DNA of 28,351 bases, taken from assembly GCA_900552565.1 (NCBI GenBank), contig USAK01000026.1, positions 1 to 28,351 on the forward strand. Reading direction: 5' to 3'. Made by a program: the position numbers and the translations under genes. The notes below the pieces were generated by a model that had not been told where the DNA came from, did not search any database, and saw only the letters and a program-made list of their open reading frames with translations. The stretch is from an uncultured Selenomonas sp. (GTDB lineage Bacteria; Bacillota; Negativicutes; Selenomonadales; Selenomonadaceae). The stretch's first letter is position 1. Each line of letters opens with the position of its first letter. Positions 18,101 through 24,355 of the stretch are shown in pieces.

Positions 18101-18317
18101 AGCCGCTCACATCATAATCCGGCTGTTCAAACCCCTGCGGACGTGCAGCAAGGTTGCGCGCATAATGGAAATACCAGAGACCGTTGAGGCTGCGGCGCAG
18201 CGAAGAGACGCCGCTGGCCAGCTCCAGCGCATCGGCATAAGCGACGTGGTCGCTGTGTGCCGGCAGGCGGTTCTCGGCAAAATACGATGGATCGGCTAAA
18301 CGATCGACAGTGAACAT
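15165..18317 (-). CDS. lacZ: Beta-galactosidase, LacZ type (glycoside hydrolase family 2)
   Basis: This 1050-residue enzyme hydrolyses lactose and other beta-galactosides in the cytoplasm. Five domains of the E. coli LacZ layout are recognisable: an N-terminal sugar-binding jelly roll, an Ig-like domain, a TIM barrel (about 320-610), a second Ig-like domain, and a C-terminal beta-sandwich. The barrel shows KGTNRHEFD, RCSHYPN, the acid/base Glu455 in WSCGNESCGG, and the nucleophile Glu522 in CCEYTHAMGNS. The ATG at 18317 is preferred over the adjacent upstream TTG because GGGAGG sits 7 nt before it. The gene lies between the sugar symporter, across a terminator, and the alpha-galactosidase (26 bp gap). 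No signal peptide is seen, so substrates must be imported. Confidence 0.95.
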   Translation of the reverse strand: MFTVDRLADPSYFAENRLPAHSDHVAYADALELASGVSSLRRSLNGLWYFHYARNLAARPQGFEQPDYDVSGWETIRVPAHWQMEGHGVPQYTNQVYPWDGHEVVHPGQVPKRDNPVGSYVKDFILPDGWDNAVLSLQGVESAVAVYLNGQYVGYSEDSFTPSDFDLTPYLKEGTNRLALQVFRFSSGSWLEDQDFWRFSGIFREVLLYTKPKMHLEDLRVTAQPIHDYKDGKLHLDMKWNNPAAHKVRIELFDATFNEDCYLSELQEVEGLTSSFEAEVEGIELWSAEHPNLYRAIITVEDEEGHLQEVIQQNIGFREFRMEDGLMKLNGKRIVFKGTNRHEFDCYRGRAIDPAEIEQDIIIMKQHNINALRCSHYPNSSYIYDLCDRYGLYVIDETNLETHGTWMRNGKRDIIDETLPNDHEEWQDIILDRAKSMFERDKNHTAILIWSCGNESCGGKDLYEMSEYFRHADPTRLVHYENIFWDRRYNGTSDMESQMYPPVADIKKFLAEHRDKPFICCEYTHAMGNSIGGMHKYTDLTDEEPLYQGGFIWDFVDQAIWHKDRYGKDAYGYGGDFGDRPNDGNFSGDGIVFADRSLTTKMQEVKFNYQNFTLDVEADKVTIHNKSLFTNVSEYELYLTVQLDGEKIWEDHRYAPDIKPGESGEVALEDLPITGAGEETVTASLRLKEDTLWAKQGFEVAFGQGTWQVDEVEVPEPQAIVEAAELRNDTREFHYTPNMPLETRPEKPLHIVHGDINLGVRGVGFEIMFSSAFGNLTSYKYNGVELIEEAPKPSFWRAPVDNDYGSRRDFAVAQWKLASLYRRCIKKELMDEEGNWQEFDWFGQLGQREYDASFIKLRFTYELATQPAAICSMTYTVTRDGSVKVELDYDKVEGLPEIPDFAMLFTLPADYDKVRFYGYGPLDNYADRQRGVKLGIYETTAKDEVEPYLLPQETGNHDGVRWIEAVDNRGRGLRLSMDETPFAASALPYTAHELENARHAYDLPEVHHTYLRASLGQCGVGGDNTWGAPILPEYTVKNETKHFSFFFKGI

Positions 18318-18320
18318 CAA

Positions 18321-18405
18321 AATTCCTCCCTTATATGAATCCTACCTCGAAAATATCCTACTATATATATATTCGTCCTTTTTGAGATTTTCCCTCGTAA
18401 AGGGC
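18321..18405 (-). promoter_or_regulatory. Leader region of lacZ, promoter not resolved
   Basis: About 85 AT-rich bases lie between the symporter terminator and lacZ. They contain TATATATA runs (around 18361-18370) that could be a -10, and two direct copies of ATCCTAC (18339-18345 and 18355-18361), but no clear -35 box. No copy of the AAACGTTT operator core seen upstream of the first cluster gene is present here. Confidence 0.3.
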
Positions 18406-18407
18406 AT

Positions 18408-18445
18408 GAAAAAAGGCCGCTGTACCATTTCAGGTACAACGGCCT
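18408..18445 (-). terminator. Terminator between the sugar symporter and lacZ
   Basis: A 12-bp stem (18415-18426 with 18433-18444, one wobble pair) with a 6-nt loop is followed leftward by six T residues. It sits about 60 nt after the symporter stop. Expression of lacZ and the alpha-galactosidase therefore needs read-through or a separate promoter in the following 90 bp. Confidence 0.9.
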
Positions 18446-18505
18446 CTTACTGGTCAAATGAATGAAAGATTCAGATTTGGCCGTATGATATTTGACTTTC
18501 TGCGA

Positions 18506-19918
18506 TTATTTGCTGAGCTGATCCCATTTCTCTTCGAGCTCGCGGACAATGCGTGCATGCTCTGCTTCAGTCAGCGTAACTTTTGCACGATAGATAAACG
18601 TCGAGAGAATCAGGAGGACGATTGGGCCAGCGAACATAACGAGCTGGAAGTGGAACAGGGCATCCGGCGTGATATCCGCAGCGGAGGCACCGCCCGTCAT
18701 GCCGACCCAGACAGCGACCAGGCCGATGATGCCGCTCGAAACAGCACCAGCGAATTTATCAACGAGAGGACGTACGCAGAGGCAGACAGCTTCATCGCGG
18801 TGGCCAATCTTAAGCTGGCCATACTCGACAGAGTCCGTAATCGTCATGAGGACAACGAGGAAGACAAGCGGCTGCGGCAGAGCGAAGAGGCCTGCACCGA
18901 TAAGAGCCATCGTGACATTCGTGCCGGACAGCGCGTAAATGATGAGCGCTACGAGCATGATGCCAACCGATGCGAAGAAGAGTTTGCGGCGGCTGAATTT
19001 CGACGTGAGAGCTGGGAACAGGGCAACAGCGATCAGGCCGATGACCGTGTTGATGACACCGAGGATGGAGAATTTCGTAGCATCGCCGATGACATAGATG
19101 AAGTAATAGAGGTTGAAGTTGTTGACGACGTTGATGCCGATACCATAAACGAGGTATGCGATAGCCGTCCACATGAGCTGGTCGTTCTGCGTCAGGACTT
19201 TGAATACGTCTTTTGCGGAAGTCTCCGTCTTGTTCTCACGAAGAGCACTGTCCTGCTCATGCGTGCCAAGGCCGAGGATGATAGCACCGAGCGTTGCGAT
19301 ACCGCCGCCGATGCAGGCGAATGCGAACCAGCCAGTTGGGTCACCGGCACCGCCGTTCTGATTCAGCGAGAAGTAAAGGACAATCGGCATGACGATGACC
19401 GTGACGAGGTTGGCACCGAAAACGGAACCGATACGGGCAATCGTAGCCGTGATATCACGTTCATGGGAATCAAAGGAAAGAGCCGGAATCATGGACCAGA
19501 TAGCGACATCCTTAGCGCTGTAGAAGATATCCATGATGAAGTAAACGATGGCGAACAGGATGAGGTACAGCGTCGGGTTCGTGACCGTCAGGCCGCCAAA
19601 GTCCGTGAACAGCAGTGCCAGCGTGATGGCTGCAACGAAGGCGCCAACGATGACCCAGGGTTTAAAACGGCCCCAACGGGTTTTCGTCTTATCGATGAGG
19701 TTGCCGATGAACGGATCGACGAACAGCTCCAAGATACGGAGTACGAGGATGATCGTCGTAACGATGCCGATCATGTAAGCATCATGACTCGGGCTGTCCG
19801 AATGGAACAGGTTACTCGTGACGAAGATCATGAAATAAGTACCGATCATGGCGTAGAAGACGTCATGACCAAACGTGCCGCACGCATAGCAGATGCGCTG
19901 CAGTAATTTGCTATTCAT
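18506..19918 (-). CDS. Sugar:cation symporter of the GPH family (probable galactoside permease)
   Basis: This 470-residue inner-membrane protein has about 12 hydrophobic segments and belongs to the glycoside-pentoside-hexuronide:cation symporters, as do MelB and LacS. The N-terminal half shows the family motif ELFVDPFIGNLIDKTKTRWG followed by RFKPW, with the paired aspartates of the cation/sugar site. The C-terminal half has GHRDEAVCLCVRPLVDKFAG, close to the equivalent LacS segment. No C-terminal phosphotransferase IIA-like domain is attached, unlike LacS of lactic streptococci. The start ATG has GGGGAGG 8 nt upstream. It follows the cytidylate-kinase-like gene by 40 bp and precedes lacZ across a terminator. 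Substrates are inferred from the neighbours to be lactose, melibiose or raffinose-type galactosides. Confidence 0.92.
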   Translation of the reverse strand: MNSKLLQRICYACGTFGHDVFYAMIGTYFMIFVTSNLFHSDSPSHDAYMIGIVTTIILVLRILELFVDPFIGNLIDKTKTRWGRFKPWVIVGAFVAAITLALLFTDFGGLTVTNPTLYLILFAIVYFIMDIFYSAKDVAIWSMIPALSFDSHERDITATIARIGSVFGANLVTVIVMPIVLYFSLNQNGGAGDPTGWFAFACIGGGIATLGAIILGLGTHEQDSALRENKTETSAKDVFKVLTQNDQLMWTAIAYLVYGIGINVVNNFNLYYFIYVIGDATKFSILGVINTVIGLIAVALFPALTSKFSRRKLFFASVGIMLVALIIYALSGTNVTMALIGAGLFALPQPLVFLVVLMTITDSVEYGQLKIGHRDEAVCLCVRPLVDKFAGAVSSGIIGLVAVWVGMTGGASAADITPDALFHFQLVMFAGPIVLLILSTFIYRAKVTLTEAEHARIVRELEEKWDQLSK

Positions 19919-19958
19919 TATGAATGCCTCCCCAGAAATTTATATCCCCTATTCGCGA

Positions 19959-20564
19959 TCAAGCTTTGACTGTATTGATGTAAGCGATGATGCCATCGGC
20001 AATCGTGTCAAGCGATGCGCCCTTGCTCGTGTTGACCACGAGGTCATAGTTGGCACCGTCGCCCCAGGTCTGACCCGTGTAGTAGTTGTAATAACGGGCA
20101 CGCTTTGCGTTCTCCTGGTTGAGTTCTTTGAGGCTCTTGCCTTCGTAAACCGTCTTGCCGCGTTTTTCACGGTACTCATCGTCAGCGCAGACGAAGATGT
20201 CGAAGTGATTATCGTTGTTGCGCAGAGCATAATCAGCGCAGCGGCCGAGGAAGATGCACGAACCATCTTCAGCAATCTTGCGAATGACAGCAGACTCACT
20301 CATGAACATGCCCTGGCTCGACTCACCCATGTGTGTACCGAACGAATGGAACGGAATAAAGCTCATAGACAGCGGCTTTACCGTGTTCTCCATCTCAAGG
20401 AGCTCATCCTCGCTGAGGTCATGGATGCCAAGCTTGGCTGCAGCGAGATGTACGAGCTGACGGTCGTAAAGCTTGACATTCAGCTTCTTGGCCAGGATGC
20501 CAGCCAGCTCACGTCCACCCGCACCATACTGACGGCTGATCGTGATGACGAGATTCTCTTTCAT
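19959..20564 (-). CDS. Cytidylate-kinase-like protein
   Basis: This 201-residue protein belongs to the cytidylate-kinase-like family often seen in gut anaerobes, in which the nucleotide-binding start reads ITISRQYGAGGRELAGILAK. An acidic/basic middle follows, with a glycine-serine segment (EDGSCIFLGRCADYAL) and a VCADDEYREKR lid-like region. True CMP kinase activity has not, to my knowledge, been shown for this family, so the substrate is open. The start ATG has AAGGGG about 10 nt upstream. It is the first gene of the galactoside cluster, 40 bp before the symporter, with a strong promoter and two operator-like sites in front. A regulatory or housekeeping kinase carried along with the sugar genes is possible; direct involvement in sugar use is only inference. 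Confidence 0.85.
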   Translation of the reverse strand: MKENLVITISRQYGAGGRELAGILAKKLNVKLYDRQLVHLAAAKLGIHDLSEDELLEMENTVKPLSMSFIPFHSFGTHMGESSQGMFMSESAVIRKIAEDGSCIFLGRCADYALRNNDNHFDIFVCADDEYREKRGKTVYEGKSLKELNQENAKRARYYNYYTGQTWGDGANYDLVVNTSKGASLDTIADGIIAYINTVKA

Positions 20565-20585
20565 GGTTGATTTCCCCTTTCAAAG

Positions 20586-20599
20586 CGTAAACGTTTTCA
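20586..20599. promoter_or_regulatory. LacI/CcpA-type operator-like site, proximal
   Basis: CGTAAACGTTTTCA has the AAACGTTT core of LacI-family operators. On the minus strand it matches the catabolite-response consensus TGWAANCGNTNWCA at all but the last position. It lies 22 bp before the start of the cytidylate-kinase-like gene, within the transcribed leader. Confidence 0.65.
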
Positions 20600-20692
20600 C
20601 TGTTGTTCCGAAAGACATCCCCTGACAGATGGAAGAAAAAAATAATCGGGATAAGTTCTTAGCGCTGCCTTATTGTCTTTTACTTGAACTCT

Positions 20693-20706
20693 AGCAAACG
20701 TTTTCT
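20693..20706. promoter_or_regulatory. LacI-type operator-like site, distal
   Basis: AGCAAACGTTTTCT shares the AAACGTTTTC core with the site at 20586-20599, 107 bp away. It lies roughly +10 to +23 from the predicted transcription start, a normal repression position. Two similar sites at this spacing could allow DNA looping. The cognate regulator is not in the window. Confidence 0.65.
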
Positions 20707-20722
20707 TTTGTTTACAGTTTGT

Positions 20723-20751
20723 ATTATACGCTATTAAATAATAAAAAGCAA
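20723..20751 (-). promoter_or_regulatory. Promoter of the galactoside cluster
   Basis: The minus strand has TTGCTT (20746-20751), a 17-bp AT-rich spacer and TATAAT (20723-20728). The leader would be about 150 nt and carries both operator-like sites. Confidence 0.75.
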
Positions 20752-20814
20752 GAGGGTTTTTAGGATTTTTTCTTTTTTATTTTTTTTTCAAAATTGTATA
20801 GACAAATCCTATAT

Positions 20815-20864
20815 GACAATAAAAAACAGAGATATAAGGTAAACGTATACCCTATATCTCTGTT
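20815..20864 (-). terminator. Terminator of htpG
   Basis: A 12-bp perfect stem (20825-20836 with 20853-20864) is followed leftward by TTTTTTATTG. It begins about 18 nt after the htpG stop codon. Confidence 0.88.
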
Positions 20865-20881
20865 AATTTGTCTGACTTATC

Positions 20882-22840
20882 TTATTTTGCCATCAGTTTC
20901 GCTACTTTATTGGCAAAATCGACCGGATTCTCCGGCAGAATGCCCTCAATCAGCAGAGCCTGCGTGTAGAGAAGGTCGCAGTAATCTTTGAACTCCTGGC
21001 TGTCCTTGCCCGCTTCGTGCAGCTCCTTGAGACGGCTGAACAGCTCATGATGCGGGTTGATTTCGAGGATGCGTTTTGCCTTGAACAGCGGATTCTTCAT
21101 CTGCGAGAACGTCTGCTCCATCGAGAGCGACGGGCCGGCTTCGTCAGCTACAAGGCAGACAGCACTCGATTTGAGGCGTGAGGAAACCTTGACATCCTCT
21201 ACCTTATCGCCGAGGGCTGCCTTGATGTCCTTCATGAGGTCGCTGTTGTCCTTCTGGATTTCCTCGGTTTCCTTCTTGACTTCCTGGCTCTCGGCATCGT
21301 CGAGGCCAAGGTCGCCGCGGCTGATGGAATGGAACGGCTTCTCCTCATACTGATGAATCGTCTCGATGGCGAACTCATCCACAGGGTCGAGGAGATACAG
21401 GACCTCAATGCCCTTATCGCGCAGCGTCTCCATCTGCGGCAGGTGCTCGATGGTCTCTTTATCCTTGGCCGTTGCATAGTAAATCTTCTTCTGGCTCTCC
21501 GGCATGCGCTCGACATATTCCTTGAGCGTGACGAGCTTGTCTTCCTTCGAGCTCATGAAAAGCAGCAGGTCCTTGAGCTTGTCCACCGTATCCGACGAAC
21601 CGCTGTAGATGCTGTTATAGACACCGATTTTCAGGGATTTGCCGTACTCATTCCAGAACTTCTCGTACCATTCGCGGTCATTCTTGAGCTTGCGCGCGAG
21701 TGTCTTCAGGACGTTCTTCTCAAGGGCGCGGCCAATCAGCTTAAGTTCACGGCTCTGCTGCAGGAGCTCACGAGAGATGTTGAGCGAGAGGTCCGGCGAA
21801 TCGACAAGGCCCTTCATGAAGCGCAGATAGTCCGGCAGCAAATCCTTGCACTTATCCATGATGAAGACATGGCGGCTATAGAGCTGCAGGCCCGGCTCGT
21901 AGTCCGTCTGATAGAGGTTGTACGGGGCATGGGCCGGGATGGCCAAGAGCGCCGTGTACTCGACCGTACCTTCGGCCTTCGTATGGAAGACTTCCATCGG
22001 GTCCTCCCACTCATGGAACTGATGCTTGAAGAACTCGTTGTACTCTTCCTTCTTGATGTCCGACTTGTTCTTCGTCCAGAGCGGCTGCATGGAGTTGAGC
22101 GTGCGCGTCTCGACTTTCTTGATCTTGTCGGCACCCTCGATTTCCTTGCCGTCCTTGTCCTTCGGCGTTTCTTCAAACTCAAAGTCCATCTTGATTGGGT
22201 AGCGGACGTAGTCGCTGTACTTCTTGACGAGGCGTTCAAGCTCATAATTGTCCGTGAAGTCCTGCTCAGCATCCTTGCCATAGAACTCCTTCTTGAGCGT
22301 CAGCGTGATGGCCGTGCCGCGTTTATCGCGCTCAGCCTCTTCAATCGTGTAAGAGCCGTCAGCATTCGACTCCCACTTCCAGGCCTGTTTCTCGCCGGCC
22401 TTGCGCGTCACAATCGTGACTTTCTCCGCGACCATGAACGCCGAATAGAAGCCGACACCGAACTGACCGATCATTTCCTTGTCCGTGAGGTCTTTGTTCT
22501 CCTCTTTGGCCTTCTTGAGCTGTTCGAGGAAGGCCTTCGTGCCGGATTTAGCGATGGTGCCGATGTTCTCGATGAGTTCATCGCGCGTCATGCCAATGCC
22601 GTTATCGGCAATCGTCAGCGTGTGGTTCTCCTTGTCCGGCGTCAGGAAAATCTCAAAGGACTCGTCCCCTTCGAGGATAGCGCGGTTCGTCAGGCTCTCA
22701 AAATGAGCCTTGTCGATTGCATCCGAAGCGTTGGAGATGAGCTCGCGCAGGAAAATCTCATGGTTCGTATAAATCGAATGGATCATGAGGTCGAGGAGCT
22801 GCTTCGTCTCCGCTTGGAATTCATGTTTCTCTTTTGCCAT
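20882..22840 (-). CDS. htpG: Molecular chaperone HtpG (Hsp90)
   Basis: This 652-residue cytosolic ATP-dependent chaperone has the GHKL ATPase fold at its N-terminus: the catalytic Glu in FLRELISNASDAIDK, the ATP-contacting DNGIGMT and the lid segment GQFGVGFYSAFMVA. The middle domain has LNISRELLQQSRELK with its catalytic-loop Arg. The C-terminal dimerisation domain ends in NPVDFANKVAKLMAK. The length is a little over the usual 620-630, with charged insertions around residue 230 (EETPKDKDGKEIEG). The start ATG has AAAGG 9 nt upstream. It is monocistronic, with its own promoter, a CIRCE operator in the leader and its own terminator. Confidence 0.97.
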   Translation of the reverse strand: MAKEKHEFQAETKQLLDLMIHSIYTNHEIFLRELISNASDAIDKAHFESLTNRAILEGDESFEIFLTPDKENHTLTIADNGIGMTRDELIENIGTIAKSGTKAFLEQLKKAKEENKDLTDKEMIGQFGVGFYSAFMVAEKVTIVTRKAGEKQAWKWESNADGSYTIEEAERDKRGTAITLTLKKEFYGKDAEQDFTDNYELERLVKKYSDYVRYPIKMDFEFEETPKDKDGKEIEGADKIKKVETRTLNSMQPLWTKNKSDIKKEEYNEFFKHQFHEWEDPMEVFHTKAEGTVEYTALLAIPAHAPYNLYQTDYEPGLQLYSRHVFIMDKCKDLLPDYLRFMKGLVDSPDLSLNISRELLQQSRELKLIGRALEKNVLKTLARKLKNDREWYEKFWNEYGKSLKIGVYNSIYSGSSDTVDKLKDLLLFMSSKEDKLVTLKEYVERMPESQKKIYYATAKDKETIEHLPQMETLRDKGIEVLYLLDPVDEFAIETIHQYEEKPFHSISRGDLGLDDAESQEVKKETEEIQKDNSDLMKDIKAALGDKVEDVKVSSRLKSSAVCLVADEAGPSLSMEQTFSQMKNPLFKAKRILEINPHHELFSRLKELHEAGKDSQEFKDYCDLLYTQALLIEGILPENPVDFANKVAKLMAK

Positions 22841-22886
22841 GTGAATCTGCCTTTCTTATATGAAATGTATTGTTATCATTCTGATG

Positions 22887-22913
22887 TTAGCACTCATCAT
22901 CTTCGAGTGCTAA
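22887..22913. promoter_or_regulatory. CIRCE heat-shock operator (HrcA binding site)
   Basis: The arms TTAGCACTC (22887-22895) and GAGTGCTAA (22905-22913) are separated by exactly 9 bp, a perfect match to the CIRCE consensus. It lies between the htpG promoter and start codon, just after the predicted transcription start. HrcA repression with release on heat shock is expected. Confidence 0.97.
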
Positions 22914-22925
22914 CGTACAGATAAT

Positions 22926-22954
22926 AATATACACCATAAACAACAAAAAGTCAA
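22926..22954 (-). promoter_or_regulatory. Sigma-A-type promoter of htpG
   Basis: The minus strand has TTGACT (22949-22954), a 17-bp spacer and TATATT (22926-22931). The CIRCE element follows within about 15 bp. Confidence 0.88.
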
Positions 22955-22962
22955 AGAATATA

Positions 22963-22991
22963 TAAAAAAAGAACCTGCCCACTGGCAGGTT
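22963..22991 (-). terminator. Terminator of the DapF-like gene
   Basis: AACCTGCC (22972-22979) and GGCAGGTT (22984-22991) form an 8-bp perfect stem with a 4-nt loop, followed leftward by TTCTTTTTTTAT. It lies about 25 nt after the stop of the DapF-like gene and just before the htpG promoter. Confidence 0.9.
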
Positions 22992-23016
22992 TTCTCTCTC
23001 TGCATCGTCACACATT

Positions 23017-23349
23017 TCAGCAGGCGGCAGCAGCTCTGTGCTCCTGTGCATCGGCAAGACGCATCCTGCCGACAAAATGGTTGGTCAGATGGACCTCAAA
23101 ATCCTCTTTGACCTTTGCCAGCACGGCATAATCCGCGGCCTGCATCTCTTCTTCCTCGCCTTCAGGCGTAAAGGCCTTGAAGGACGGGATTTCCTCGCTG
23201 CCCGTGAAGACGAGCACGCGGTCGGCACCAACGCCATAGCGGCGGTGCGTGAGCAGGCGGATTGCTCCTGCGCCCGGCATGAAGCCCGTCGTGCCATCCA
23301 TTACCATATATTCTTTACTCTCTGCCTTATAGATCCGAACGATCATCAT
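23017..23349 (-). CDS. Short DapF-like protein lacking the catalytic cysteine
   Basis: This 110-residue protein looks like the first half of diaminopimelate epimerase. Residue stretches KEYMVMDG, THRRYGVGADRVLVF and FKAFTPEGEEEEMQAADYAV line up by eye with the DapF segments around GNDFMVVD, DRHxGVGxDxLLVV and FxxRIFNxDGSExxxCGNG. In the last of these the catalytic CGN is replaced by AAD, and the substrate-binding GND near the N-terminus is replaced by SKE. The whole second domain is absent. Epimerase activity is therefore not expected. The start is ATG 23349, 8 nt after AAAGGG; a GTG at 23358 abuts that site and is less likely. It has its own -10 box and terminator, so it looks like a maintained gene and not a fresh truncation. 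It is divergent from an AraC-type regulator. Function unknown. Confidence 0.75.
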   Translation of the reverse strand: MMIVRIYKAESKEYMVMDGTTGFMPGAGAIRLLTHRRYGVGADRVLVFTGSEEIPSFKAFTPEGEEEEMQAADYAVLAKVKEDFEVHLTNHFVGRMRLADAQEHRAAAAC

Positions 23350-23392
23350 GCCGGTCACCCTTTCTTTTCACTTTCTCTCTGACGATGACTCT

Positions 23393-23398
23393 ATTATA
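23393..23398 (-). promoter_or_regulatory. -10 box of the DapF-like gene
   Basis: A consensus TATAAT on the minus strand lies about 45 nt upstream of the start codon. No good -35 box is present at the right distance, so activation by a regulator is possible. Confidence 0.5.
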
Positions 23399-23405
23399 GC
23401 AGTCA

Positions 23406-23448
23406 TATATTTGCAATAAAATCACAAAATATGCTTTATATATTGCAA
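23406..23448. repeat. Paired TATAT-TTGCAA repeats in the divergent promoter region
   Basis: TATATTTGCAA (23406-23416) and TATATATTGCAA (23437-23448) place two TTGCAA cores 32 bp apart, about three helical turns, between the DapF-like gene and the AraC-type gene. They could be binding sites for the adjacent regulator. The AT-rich context makes chance possible. Confidence 0.4.
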
Positions 23449-23482
23449 AAAGTGTTCTATGATAAAGGCAGGAGGAAAAATC

Positions 23483-24355
23483 ATGAAGAATTATCCAAAA
23501 AAAGGCTACCTCATCAGCAATTTCCGCGTCTTCCATCTGCGCGACAAGCAGCTGCGTCCCATACCGTTCCACTACCACGACTTCCATAAAGTCATTTTAT
23601 TTCTCGGCGGCCATGTCGATTATATTATCGAAGGCAAACTCTACCATCTGCAGGCAAACGACATCATCTTCGTCTCCGCCGGCGAGATTCACCGGCCGGT
23701 CTTTCTCGATGACAAGGCTCCCTACGAACGCATCGTCATTTACGTCGCACCGGAATTTCTGCAGCGCTGGCAGGAACAGGCCGACCTCGCCCAATGCTTT
23801 CATACCGCTAAAGACAAGGGCAGCGTCATGCATCAGCTGCCCAACCGCAGCCACGACCTGCTCTTCCATATGGACAAACTCGAAAAAACAGCCCATGGCG
23901 AAGGTTTCGCCAATGGGCTGTACACAGAGATTCTCTTTATTGAATTCCTGATTCTGCTGAACCGCAGCATCGAAGACCATGAACTCGAGACGCTCGGCAG
24001 CGTTTCTTATGATGAAAAAATTCAGCAGGTCCTCACGTATATCAATGAACATCTGGCCGACGACCTCTCCATCGAGACGCTCGCGGGCAAAGTTTTCCTG
24101 AGCCGCTATTATCTCATGAAGAAATTCAAGGCCGATACAGGCTACAGCCTGCACGCCTACATCCGCAGCAAGCGCCTGCTCTACGCCCGCGACCTGCTGC
24201 GCACGAAAAAAACGGTCACCGACATCAGCCGTGAGGCCGGGTTTCAGGATTACTCGACATTTTCGCGGGCGTTCCACGGCCTTTTCCACTGTTCACCAAA
24301 AGAATGGCGTGCGCATCATTTGTCTGCAGCAGCTTCACGGTCGAGCAGTTTCTGA
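23483..24355 (+). CDS. AraC-family transcriptional regulator with cupin sensor domain
   Basis: This 290-residue regulator has an N-terminal AraC-type cupin, with His30, His32 and His35 in PFHYHDFHKV, GGHVDYIIEGKLYHLQANDI and the following PAGE-like SAGEIHRP. The C-terminal pair of helix-turn-helix motifs runs from about 178 to 278, with DLSIETLAGKVFLSRYYLMK for the first and VTDISREAGFQDYSTFSRAF followed by SPKEWR for the second. The ligand is probably a small sugar or similar molecule but cannot be read from sequence. ATG 23483 is chosen because AGGAGG sits 7 nt upstream; an ATG 24 nt earlier lacks a site. Its last 40 bp overlap the 3' end of mrp on the other strand, so its tail (AAASRSSSF) is written over coding DNA. 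It may control the divergent DapF-like gene. Confidence 0.92.
   Translation: MKNYPKKGYLISNFRVFHLRDKQLRPIPFHYHDFHKVILFLGGHVDYIIEGKLYHLQANDIIFVSAGEIHRPVFLDDKAPYERIVIYVAPEFLQRWQEQADLAQCFHTAKDKGSVMHQLPNRSHDLLFHMDKLEKTAHGEGFANGLYTEILFIEFLILLNRSIEDHELETLGSVSYDEKIQQVLTYINEHLADDLSIETLAGKVFLSRYYLMKKFKADTGYSLHAYIRSKRLLYARDLLRTKKTVTDISREAGFQDYSTFSRAFHGLFHCSPKEWRAHHLSAAASRSSSF

Larger units (their letters stand above)
20565..20881. other. Regulatory intergenic region between htpG and the galactoside cluster
   Basis: This 317-bp region holds the cluster promoter, two operator-like sites, T-rich runs (about 20755-20790 on the plus strand) and the htpG terminator. The loop of that terminator contains GGTAAACGTATACC (20838-20851), a near-palindrome with a core similar to the operators; it may be a third site or chance. 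No gene is supported here. Confidence 0.6.

Noticed and set aside
16446..18299. Plus-strand open frame of 617 codons opposite lacZ
   Set aside because: lacZ on the other strand has every catalytic motif intact, and this frame has the repetitive Val/Ala/Asp composition of a GC-rich shadow.
18339..18361. Direct repeat ATCCTAC twice, 16 bp apart, ahead of lacZ
   Set aside because: Seven bases in an AT-rich leader can recur by chance, and no operator symmetry or match to the upstream operator sites is present.
18458..19906. Plus-strand open frame of 482 codons opposite the symporter
   Set aside because: The minus strand encodes a clear 12-segment GPH symporter; the plus frame is highly charged with no motif or start signal.
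21329..22924. Plus-strand open frame of 531 codons opposite htpG
   Set aside because: It is antisense to a clear HtpG gene, would start inside it, and runs through the CIRCE element. No family resemblance.
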